From Promethearchaeota archaeon (lineage in GTDB: Archaea > Asgardarchaeota > Lokiarchaeia > Sigynarchaeales > SOKP01), in the NCBI GenBank assembly GCA_019057975.1, contig JAHLWJ010000212.1, positions 1-7,579 of the forward strand: DNA of 7,579 nt, read 5' to 3'. A program made the position numbers and the translations under genes. Of the stretch, positions 1 through 5,464 are shown in pieces. Every line of letters starts with the position of its first letter. Position 1 is the first letter of the stretch. The notes below the pieces were generated by a model. It was given only the letters and a program-made list of their open reading frames with translations. It had not been told where the DNA came from and did not search any database.

Positions 1-889
1 GATTACACGTTACGATTATTGGAATTTTTGGTGGATTTATAAAATAATGAAGGTGAAATTGGATCGTATCCGATTTTATTACCTGTTTGGTTTTTCCTTT
101 TAAGATTTTTTTCATTATTAGCCCAATTGAGCGATTCAATGAATCTGAATCAACTATCCACTTTTCTGTTGTTGGATCCACAACACCAGCTCCACCATCA
201 AGTGACTTAATAAGCGATTCAGTGAAAACACTTGGAGATCCTGGTCTCCCATGAGAAAAATCACCATAGAGTGTAGAATAATAAATTGCATAATGTCTTC
301 TCTTTGGTTTAGGAGGATCAAATCCTTTTATAATTGTATCACCGAAAAAATCAAGTGAACTTGTTACTATGTCTGAATGTGTTCTACAAACATCAATAAA
401 AAAACATTGTTCTCTTGCTTTGCACAAATCCATTCCTAAATAAAAATTCGTAAAATCGATTGCATCAACTAAAGGGTGACTATCAATTGGTTTCTTTTCC
501 CCAAAACTATTTAATAAAAGTGTTGTGTGTTTTCTCGTACTCAAACCATGACCACAAAAATAGAATATCATAAGATTATTCTGATTAGTATCACCAAGTT
601 GTATCCAATCAAATATAGCTTGTTTTGTGGTTTCCAAGTCAGGACAATCAATATCTAAATCCTTGTCCTTTTCAGAAATTAGAAGTTCTATTGAAGCTAG
701 CGGTTTTTTAGGATTATAGTATTTTGTTTTCAACCACTTTGCAAATGCTGTAGCGGAAACTGGTGGAGAACTTAAATAATCCAATCCACAATTGCTAGCA
801 TCAGGATATTCTCCTACACCTATTATTATTGCGTGAGTTGCAGGTTTCTTTTTACTTATAAGTTTTTGATCCTTAAACACAGAAGTCAT
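1..889 (-). CDS. Caspase-like cysteine protease (peptidase C14 / metacaspase-like), 3' end cut by window edge
   Basis: The minus strand is open from an ATG at 889 to the window edge, giving 296 residues with no stop, so the C-terminus lies outside. Both halves of the caspase dyad are visible: a hydrophobic strand leading into FCGHG (about residues 111-115, catalytic His114), and a second strand leading into FFIDVCR (about 163-169, catalytic Cys168). The N-terminal strand HAIIIGVGEYPD (19-30) is the usual first strand of the fold. The segment YYSTLYGDFSHG followed by VFTESLIKSL (about 203-230) matches the substrate-pocket strand and last helix of Peptidase_C14 domains. The family cleaves proteins after specific residues; in prokaryotes such proteases often act as effectors or regulators in defence systems. 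A GAGGA site lies 8 bases before the start. The partner gene, if any, is probably beyond position 1. Protease-fold assignment is firm; substrate and role are unknown. Confidence 0.88.
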   Translation of the reverse strand, partial: MTSVFKDQKLISKKKPATHAIIIGVGEYPDASNCGLDYLSSPPVSATAFAKWLKTKYYNPKKPLASIELLISEKDKDLDIDCPDLETTKQAIFDWIQLGDTNQNNLMIFYFCGHGLSTRKHTTLLLNSFGEKKPIDSHPLVDAIDFTNFYLGMDLCKAREQCFFIDVCRTHSDIVTSSLDFFGDTIIKGFDPPKPKRRHYAIYYSTLYGDFSHGRPGSPSVFTESLIKSLDGGAGVVDPTTEKWIVDSDSLNRSIGLIMKKILKGKTKQVIKSDTIQFHLHYFINPPKIPIIVTCN

Positions 890-897
890 TTTATGTT

Positions 898-902
898 TCC
901 TC
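898..902 (-). promoter_or_regulatory. Shine-Dalgarno-like site of the caspase-like gene
   Basis: Read on the minus strand, GAGGA sits 8 bases before the ATG at 889 and supports that start. A weak A/T-rich TATA-like stretch lies further upstream at about 918-944, but its exact position is ambiguous. If the box were at 918-927, the transcript would start too late to include this site, so a box near 930-940 is the more consistent choice. Confidence 0.45.
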
Positions 903-1449
903 AAAATCTTTTTAGATCTTTTTTAACTTATTATTTTACATTTTGTTATTCTTTCCGAGGTAAAGCTTAATCGTCCTTAGCATGAAAATGATCATTGAAA
1001 TCGATTGAATTCCCATAATATCGCCTTATTAATTTTTCAAGGTTTATAATTAGATAAAGTTAAGGCTTAGTTCTTTTTAAAAATTGTGCAAAAATGTCAA
1101 AAAACCTCATTTAGCTTTCCATTTTCAAACACAATTAATAGTAAACAATAAAGATTCCCGTTTTTTCTTTAAAAACATTGATATAACAATAGGTAACCAC
1201 ATTACTTATGTATGTAGAAAATAAATCTATGAAAACAACAAGTTATGGACTCTGTATTATTTTTCTTTTTTTTTTCAGGTATATTACTACAAATCCAAGT
1301 AATAAATGAACCAGCTCTACACCACAATGAAGAGACGCTATCAATCTCAAAAAAAAAGAATTTATTTGATCCTGTTATGCTTAATAGAATGAATTAAGAC
1401 TCAATCTTTTTATTAGGCTCAACTCAATAATTAATTAAAAAGAGGTTTT

Positions 1450-1632
1450 ATTGAAATCAGACTTAAAATCATCTTTAGATGTGAAATTCTAAAGACTACT
1501 CAAAATGATTTTTTTTAGCTTTTTTTTTAACTTTTTAATCATTTATATAATTGACTTCTCTTTATAGAGATGTTTTATCAAGTTGATTGCTTTATTTAAT
1601 CTTTTCACAGGAATTTTCATTGAAATCAGACT
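1450..1632 (+). repeat. 14-base direct repeat, two copies 169 bases apart
   Basis: ATTGAAATCAGACT occurs at 1450-1463 and again at 1619-1632. The sequence on either side of the two copies does not align, and no third copy was noticed in the window. The spacing is far too long for a CRISPR repeat. It may be a duplicated regulator site, a remnant of a duplication, or chance in AT-rich DNA. Confidence 0.4.
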
Positions 1633-1762
1633 CTGAATTTACCTTTATAAACGGGAATTATTCTTCTAAAAAAGTTTTTTTATAAGTATCGAAAATATTG
1701 GGATTATATTATGAGTATAGAAGTGATTTGATGTAAAAACCCGTTACTGCGCGAATCTAAAA

Positions 1763-1778
1763 AAGTGGAGCTCCACTT
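1763..1778. repeat. 16-base perfect palindrome, possible operator
   Basis: AAGTGGAGCTCCACTT is a perfect dyad with no loop and is the most GC-rich symmetric element in the gene-free region. With no spacer it does not resemble an RNA hairpin terminator and looks more like a binding site for a dimeric protein. It lies about 245 bases before the membrane-protein gene and far from the caspase promoter, so its target is unclear. Confidence 0.5.
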
Positions 1779-1800
1779 CAAACACAAAAATTACTATTTG

Positions 1801-1812
1801 GTGTTGGAACAC
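1801..1812. repeat. 12-base inverted repeat near the larger palindrome
   Basis: GTGTT-GG-AACAC forms 5-base arms around a 2-base centre, 22 bases downstream of the 16-base palindrome. Two dyads so close together hint at a regulatory site, but a repeat this short could arise by chance. Confidence 0.3.
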
Positions 1813-1989
1813 AACAAAAGTTGCCTACTTTCTATGTTGAAAATCATAAAAAAGCGATACTTGAAATTACATTTAATCTGAGATAAAGGAATGTTATACT
1901 ATGTGATGATAGAAAAATTATGTTCTCATGAATATCCCTCGAAGTTCTTTTAATATTATGATTATGTTGTATTTAACTTCCTAATTTTT

Positions 1990-2000
1990 CTTTTAAATAT
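1990..2000 (+). promoter_or_regulatory. Archaeal TATA box of the small membrane protein gene
   Basis: CTTTTAAATAT lies 24-34 bases before the ATG at 2024. This is the spacing expected when transcription starts at or within a few bases of the start codon, as in leaderless archaeal mRNAs. No Shine-Dalgarno sequence lies between the box and the ATG, in agreement with leaderless translation. Confidence 0.6.
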
Positions 2001-2023
2001 TCCTGTTTTTAAATCTATTCATT

Positions 2024-2239
2024 ATGGATTATTTCGAAGAGGTTTTAGGAGGAATTGAGTATTTAATCGCACTTGGGTCGATTCTGGGCTTATTAGGGTT
2101 CATAATTGGGATAGTTTTACTAATTTGGGGCGGTCAGCGGTATCGAAATAAGATGATTGGCGTTATTGTCGCCTCCTTTATTCTTTTAGGAGTTTGTGGA
2201 CTTTCTACTGGGATTAAATACTTCAGGATTTTTAGATAA
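2024..2239 (+). CDS. Small two-helix membrane protein, unknown function
   Basis: A 71-residue protein that I cannot assign to a family. It has a short acidic N-terminus (MDYFEEV), a long hydrophobic helix at about residues 12-36 rich in Gly, Leu and Ile, a short basic loop QRYRNK at about 38-43, a second hydrophobic helix at about 44-64, and a basic tail KYFRIFR. The two-helix hairpin with a basic loop predicts an integral membrane protein with the loop in the cytoplasm. An archaeal TATA box at leaderless spacing supports expression from this ATG. The next plus-strand frame begins 61 bases downstream and could be co-transcribed. Small two-helix proteins beside defence genes are sometimes membrane effectors, but nothing in the sequence shows that here. 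Confidence 0.7.
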   Translation: MDYFEEVLGGIEYLIALGSILGLLGFIIGIVLLIWGGQRYRNKMIGVIVASFILLGVCGLSTGIKYFRIFR

Positions 2240-2250
2240 AAAAAAAGAGT

Positions 2251-2265
2251 TTAGAAAATTTCTAA
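2251..2265. repeat. Inverted repeat just after the membrane protein gene
   Basis: TTAGAAA-A-TTTCTAA has perfect 7-base arms around one base, 12 bases after the stop codon and following a run of nine A residues. The loop is too short for a good RNA hairpin without opening base pairs. It may be a weak termination or RNA-processing site, or chance in AT-rich sequence. Confidence 0.3.
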
Positions 2266-2303
2266 TCTGATCATAACGAGAAGGCTGTTCAAAGGAATAG
2301 TTG

Positions 2304-2588
2304 ATGATCTCTTGGACATTCCAAGCGTTTCAGAAGATTTATGGTTCTGGTTGTCGTCGTACTTTATTTTTTGAAATAAATTATAAATTCGATCAAATCG
2401 AAATCATTGAGCTTGTTGTAAGATCCGAAAGGAATTATTGCTCTAATTGTATATATAATGGAAATATTAGAGAAAAAAGAGAAATTAAATTACATTTAAA
2501 AGTTTCGATAATCCTTAGAAATGAAGATCCGCCAACAACAAGAGGGTTGAGGAAACTATACTTAGAAATTGTTTGTGATGTTGAGTGA
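2304..2588 (+). CDS. Possible small CxxC protein, unrecognised
   Basis: The frame encodes 94 residues from an ATG at 2304. A TTG directly before it, at 2301, is an alternative start, and an in-frame stop lies just upstream at 2298. AAAGGA at 2291-2296, 7 bases before the ATG, is a fair Shine-Dalgarno site and supports the start. No known domain is recognisable. There is a CSNC (CxxC) pair near the middle, with other Cys residues near the N- and C-termini, so a metal site is possible. Two stretches of alternating hydrophobic residues (around RTLFFEINYKF and IKLHLKVSIIL) suggest a mostly beta fold. It may share a transcript with the membrane protein upstream and ends 47 bases from the convergent Schlafen-like gene. 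It could be spurious or a gene fragment. Confidence 0.42.
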   Translation: MISWTFQAFQKIYGSGCRRTLFFEINYKFDQIEIIELVVRSERNYCSNCIYNGNIREKREIKLHLKVSIILRNEDPPTTRGLRKLYLEIVCDVE

Positions 2589-2595
2589 CAAATCC

Positions 2596-2616
2596 TTAAA
2601 TGTAAATTTCATTTAA
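2596..2616. terminator. Inverted repeat between convergent genes, possible shared terminator
   Basis: TTAAATG-TAAATTT-CATTTAA has perfect 7-base arms and a 7-base loop. It lies in the 47-base gap between the plus-strand CxxC frame (stop at 2588) and the minus-strand Schlafen-like gene (stop at 2636). The symmetry allows it to act for both directions. The arms are all but pure A/T and no long T run follows, so termination is an inference from position. Confidence 0.35.
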
Positions 2617-2635
2617 TATGAAAGTCGGTAGGTGA

Positions 2636-3886
2636 TTATTGCCTTAGTAATAGATTATGTTCCACATGAGAAAAAAATGTATCTGAATCAATAGATAAAT
2701 ATCCAAAACCAACTAATATGGGATTGAAGAAATCCTTTATTATGTTGATTGGTTTATCTTGAATTAACTCACTGCTATAGACTTTTTCAATTGGTTCAAG
2801 TTGACTCTGCCTGAATTTTGAGCCAACATGATAATCAATGCAATTTCCTATTCCTTTAACTTTGAATTTGATCAGTAAATCCCCAAAATAATGTAAATGA
2901 TCGTATAATTTTGAAATAAAATTAAAAAACCCCATTAGATAATCTGCGTTAATCTCTCTATGGAATAATATTTGTTGAGGAAGAATCCCTCTCTCAATTA
3001 CAAGACTAAGATCTTCTTTATCGTAAATATCATTAATTTGATAAAAATCTTCCAATTCATAATCTTCATAAACATCATAGCTTAAATTATAAATAAGAAT
3101 TCCATCCTCCTTTATAATGCAAGATGCTGGATGTTCTCCTTGATGAAACGGGAAAAAGTAATCATTAACTCTGAAAGAATCCCACACACTTTGACCAGTT
3201 CTATATACTATATCATTATGGAAATTTGGTGTTTTTGGTATATTTTCGTTTATAAAATCATTCATTTTAACATTGATTTGAAAAAGTTCTTCTCCGTATT
3301 GAATGGGACATACAATGAGTCTTATTTCTAAATTATGATCATCATTTAGACTGACAAATTCTTTTTCTATTTTATCAAGTACTAAATTAATTGATGACTC
3401 CTTTTCAGAAATTAACTTAAATGCTTGCTCTATTTCATATCTTTCCATTGGCACTGAAGAAAAATTAGTTCTCTTATAATACCTATGAGATGTCTTTGCA
3501 TAGTGGAGATAAGGGTATTTTTTTGGTACATATACCACATATACTTGTCCTTGGTTTGTTTCAGTTTGAATATCTACAGGCCAAATTTTAACGTTTAATG
3601 GAGGATCTATACCATTATGAGCAACATGGTCTAATTTTTCTTTTATTTCTTTTGGGTCCATTGGATTAATATTAACTGGTTTGTGATCTTCTTCAAGAAT
3701 TCCATAAATTATATTTCCACCATCTGAATTTGCGAAAGAGGAAAGAGATTTTGCAATATTTTTATTACTATTTAGTTCTCTCTTGTATTCTAAATGTATA
3801 TTTTCTTCTATGCCCATTTTAATTATATGGTCCAAATCTTCTTGGATAATTCTTTTATCTCCAACGTTCTTTGGGAAAAAGAGCAT
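2636..3886 (-). CDS. Schlafen/AlbA_2-domain protein with an unassigned C-terminal half
   Basis: A 416-residue protein. Residues about 15-155 match the Schlafen AlbA_2 domain: EENIHLEYK (Glu28, Glu33, Lys35), then IAKSLSSFANSDGGNIIYGI (44-63), a VYVVYVPKK strand (115-123) and RYYKRTN (135-141). Known AlbA_2 proteins bind nucleic acid. Vertebrate Schlafens of this fold are tRNA/rRNA endonucleases using two Glu residues five apart plus a later Asp. Glu28 and Glu33 have that spacing, and Asp67 in ILEEDH is a possible third ligand, so RNase activity is possible. Residues about 160-416 resemble no domain I recognise, contain many aromatic and acidic residues, and may be a sensor or partner-binding part. 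The gene follows the nucleotidyltransferase gene by 41 bases on the same strand, suggesting an operon. GAGGT lies 12 bases before the chosen ATG, a long spacing. Met24 is a possible later start that would still keep the active-site Glu residues. Confidence 0.92.
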   Translation of the reverse strand: MLFFPKNVGDKRIIQEDLDHIIKMGIEENIHLEYKRELNSNKNIAKSLSSFANSDGGNIIYGILEEDHKPVNINPMDPKEIKEKLDHVAHNGIDPPLNVKIWPVDIQTETNQGQVYVVYVPKKYPYLHYAKTSHRYYKRTNFSSVPMERYEIEQAFKLISEKESSINLVLDKIEKEFVSLNDDHNLEIRLIVCPIQYGEELFQINVKMNDFINENIPKTPNFHNDIVYRTGQSVWDSFRVNDYFFPFHQGEHPASCIIKEDGILIYNLSYDVYEDYELEDFYQINDIYDKEDLSLVIERGILPQQILFHREINADYLMGFFNFISKLYDHLHYFGDLLIKFKVKGIGNCIDYHVGSKFRQSQLEPIEKVYSSELIQDKPINIIKDFFNPILVGFGYLSIDSDTFFSHVEHNLLLRQ

Positions 3887-3927
3887 GATATTACAAAGAC
3901 CTCACAAAATGATAATAGAAGATAATC

Positions 3928-4302
3928 TTAAAGATTTTGTCTTCGATAAAGCTTTAGGGATTTATTTTCCTTATTAAATTCCTTATCTGTTTGTAAAACT
4001 AATTCAAATTTAGCACCACTATTAAAATCCAAGTGGATAATATTATTACTACTACCAGGATAAACTTTATCGTTTGGGTAATTTTTTTCCAAGAGTTTCG
4101 TCAATTTAGGATAAAAGACCTTACGATTAGGATTTCCTGAAACAGCAAATATTACATCTTGGTCGCTATCAGGTCTCTGTTTTTGTCTTGCTCTTGAGCC
4201 TGCTGGAGAGATCATGGCTAATCCAATTTTTGAATTTTGTAGCACATTTGTAATACTTTTCATTTTTTTTTTGTAATGTTCATCCGGTAACTCTTGTCTC
4301 AT
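3928..4302 (-). CDS. Minimal nucleotidyltransferase (polymerase-beta fold, MNT/OAS-like core)
   Basis: A 124-residue protein that is almost entirely one nucleotidyltransferase core. GSRAR at 35-39, then SDQDVIF at 46-52, gives the GS...DxD signature with metal ligands Asp47 and Asp49. KFELVL (99-104) places Glu100 where the third carboxylate belongs. The full triad predicts an active enzyme that transfers a nucleotide from an NTP. The family includes MNT antitoxins that AMPylate HEPN toxins, and the cores of OAS/cGAS-like enzymes. The pattern IIHLDFNSGAKFELVL is reminiscent of the OAS/CD-NTase arrangement, but the helical domain of those enzymes (usually 280-400 residues in all) is absent, so length favours an MNT-like protein. 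The usual G of GSxARG is Q here. It appears to be first in an operon with the Schlafen-like gene and diverges from the HEPN gene 85 bases away. Substrate is unknown. Confidence 0.9.
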   Translation of the reverse strand: MRQELPDEHYKKKMKSITNVLQNSKIGLAMISPAGSRARQKQRPDSDQDVIFAVSGNPNRKVFYPKLTKLLEKNYPNDKVYPGSSNNIIHLDFNSGAKFELVLQTDKEFNKENKSLKLYRRQNL

Positions 4303-4323
4303 GATTAAAAATAAGATAAATAA

Positions 4324-4333
4324 GTATTTAAAA
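4324..4333 (-). promoter_or_regulatory. Archaeal TATA box of the NTase-Schlafen operon
   Basis: Read on the minus strand, TTTTAAATAC lies 22-31 bases before the ATG at 4302, preceded by a purine-rich GAAG that fits a BRE element. The spacing predicts a leaderless transcript. Its core TTTAAA is self-complementary, so the same element could in principle direct transcription towards the divergent HEPN gene. An alternative plus-strand box, TACTTTAAGA, lies at 4363-4372. Confidence 0.6.
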
Positions 4334-4387
4334 CTTCACTCCCTTAAGGTCAATTTGGTAATACTTTAAGAGAAATCGAATATTAGA

Positions 4388-5332
4388 TTGATAAACGATA
4401 AAATTAACATAGTGATTAAAGCAAAAATGAAATCAAACGATATTATTAGAGAGGGGAATAGTTTATTAAAAAAACATAGAATTTTATTTAAAAAATTAAT
4501 TCAGATTCCAGAGACAAGAGAGATAATGTTCCGTATTGACATTGAAGAAAATTTAAATATTGGAAAACCTCGATTCAAAAACAGACATTATTCTTGGCCT
4601 AAGGATTTATTGAAAGTTTTAAGAGATCATCTAGAAGATACATGGAATTATTTTGATAAATATTCACACTGGATAGATAATTCGTTGATGTCTCTAATTT
4701 CATATCCTAAGAGAAATGAATCCAAAAAATCGATTATTTTTTTATTAGAGAAGGATATATGGGAAACTATCGAGGTTTATGGGGATTATCTCATAGAAAA
4801 AAGAGAAGACCATTCCATAGTTAGTTATCGTCGTTTTGATAAAAAGATAATATCATTTGTTATCAATACGATTAAAGATGTAGAAATTGAAGCTTGGATT
4901 TGTAAAGATGCGATCAAACAAATCAAGGAACAATTTTATTATCTCTGGACCAAGATTGAAACTGAAATTAATGTGTGTATTGAGGAGAAGTACCACAAAG
5001 AGCCAAAATTATTAATTTCTTCTATCTATCTCATTGAGCAATTAAAAAAAACCAAAGAAATCGTAGAAAATTGGCCTGAAGCGGCTCTTTTAAATTTAGG
5101 TCGCATTTGTGAATTGTGGTTGCTGATACTGCTTGATAAAGAAAGTTCTGGATTTAATGAGGATTCGCTTAAATTAGCTGAAAGAAATAATATAATAGAT
5201 AAGGATGAGTTCAAATTTTTGAAGAAAATTAGGAGAAATTACAATGATTTGAAACACAAGAGATATTATAAGGTAGATAAGAGTTTAATTTTCAGCTTTA
5301 TTATTGATTTTTCTAAGTTCTTTAAGATATGA
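4388..5332 (+). CDS. Protein with C-terminal HEPN-like domain (putative RNase/toxin)
   Basis: The frame encodes 314 residues if the TTG at 4388 is used. The ATG at 4427 (codon 14) is equally plausible and gives 301; neither has a clear Shine-Dalgarno site. Residues 1-200 are unrecognised, mostly charged and aromatic, and largely helical in look. Residues about 230-314 look like a HEPN domain: helix ALLNLGRICELWLLILL (233-249), a linker, helix DEFKFLKKIRRN (273-284), the motif RRNYNDLKH (282-290; Arg283-x6-His290), and a final helix IFSFIIDFSKFF. The Asn after Arg283 is typical of the R-(N/D/H)-x-H motif that forms the active site of HEPN RNases in dimers, so cleavage of RNA is likely if the site is intact. 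Diverging 85 bases away is a minimal nucleotidyltransferase, a common HEPN partner, although classical pairs are tandem and their HEPN proteins much shorter. Other HEPN uses (DUF4145-like, non-toxic) are possible. Confidence 0.85.
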   Translation: MINDKINIVIKAKMKSNDIIREGNSLLKKHRILFKKLIQIPETREIMFRIDIEENLNIGKPRFKNRHYSWPKDLLKVLRDHLEDTWNYFDKYSHWIDNSLMSLISYPKRNESKKSIIFLLEKDIWETIEVYGDYLIEKREDHSIVSYRRFDKKIISFVINTIKDVEIEAWICKDAIKQIKEQFYYLWTKIETEINVCIEEKYHKEPKLLISSIYLIEQLKKTKEIVENWPEAALLNLGRICELWLLILLDKESSGFNEDSLKLAERNNIIDKDEFKFLKKIRRNYNDLKHKRYYKVDKSLIFSFIIDFSKFFKI

Positions 5333-5396
5333 TGCAATTTCCTCTTATATTCTTGAAAGGTAAATTTAGAGCCTGATTTCGAAGGAATTTTAATAG

Positions 5397-5403
5397 AAAA
5401 AAA
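5397..5403 (-). terminator. Oligo-T terminator candidate after the TOPRIM gene
   Basis: On the minus strand the sequence reads GGGGG followed by seven T residues, 62 bases downstream of the TOPRIM gene stop at 5465. Archaeal RNA polymerase stops at T runs of this kind without needing a hairpin. It lies in the 132-base gap between the convergent HEPN and TOPRIM genes. Confidence 0.45.
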
Positions 5404-5464
5404 CCCCCTTTTACATTTGTTCTTATTATACTTGGCATTCATTAGTATAAGCTGAATCGAACTT

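Larger units (their letters stand above)
903..2023. other. Gene-free region of about 1.1 kb with palindromes, a direct repeat and T runs
   Basis: No open frame of convincing length or composition was found on either strand, and there is no GC-rich patch of the kind that marks tRNA or structured RNA genes in AT-rich archaea. It holds small symmetric elements: a 10-base palindrome AATGATCATT at 987-996, CATCTTTAGATG at 1470-1481, TCTCT/AGAGA arms at 1557-1570, and the two palindromes listed separately at 1763-1778 and 1801-1812. Long plus-strand T runs occur near 1259-1275 and 1509-1528 and could end transcripts. It separates the minus-strand caspase gene from the plus-strand membrane-protein gene, so it must contain two outward promoters. 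A decayed gene cannot be excluded by eye. Confidence 0.6.

Noticed and set aside
1259..1279. Pyrimidine tract followed by CAGG, resembling a eukaryotic 3' splice site
   Set aside because: No coding exon lies on either side, and all other signals in the window are archaeal. A T-rich run is expected in this composition.
1208..1309. Plus-strand frame of 33 codons with a hydrophobic core in the gene-free region
   Set aside because: The hydrophobic part (Ile, Leu, Phe) comes from a T-rich tract, which encodes such residues by composition alone, and no ribosome site or clear promoter supports it.
1450..1632. CRISPR-like repeat (ATTGAAATC resembles ends of some archaeal repeats)
   Set aside because: Only two copies were found, 169 bases apart, with no regular spacer length and no cas gene in view.
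1901..1960. Possible C/D box small RNA starting at GTGATGA (1903-1909)
   Set aside because: No CTGA D box follows within the usual distance and no closing stem is visible.
3131..3331. Plus-strand frame inside the Schlafen-like gene, along with similar frames at 3783-3977, 5026-5214, 5775-6017 and 6445-6690
   Set aside because: All lie opposite clearly coding genes with recognised domains and are antisense shadows. None has its own promoter or ribosome site.
2636..4302. Complete CBASS operon with an OAS/cGAS-like cyclase
   Set aside because: The NTase has only the core fold at 124 residues and lacks the helical domain of CD-NTases. The neighbour has no recognisable cyclic-nucleotide receptor domain, so a signalling cyclase is not supported.
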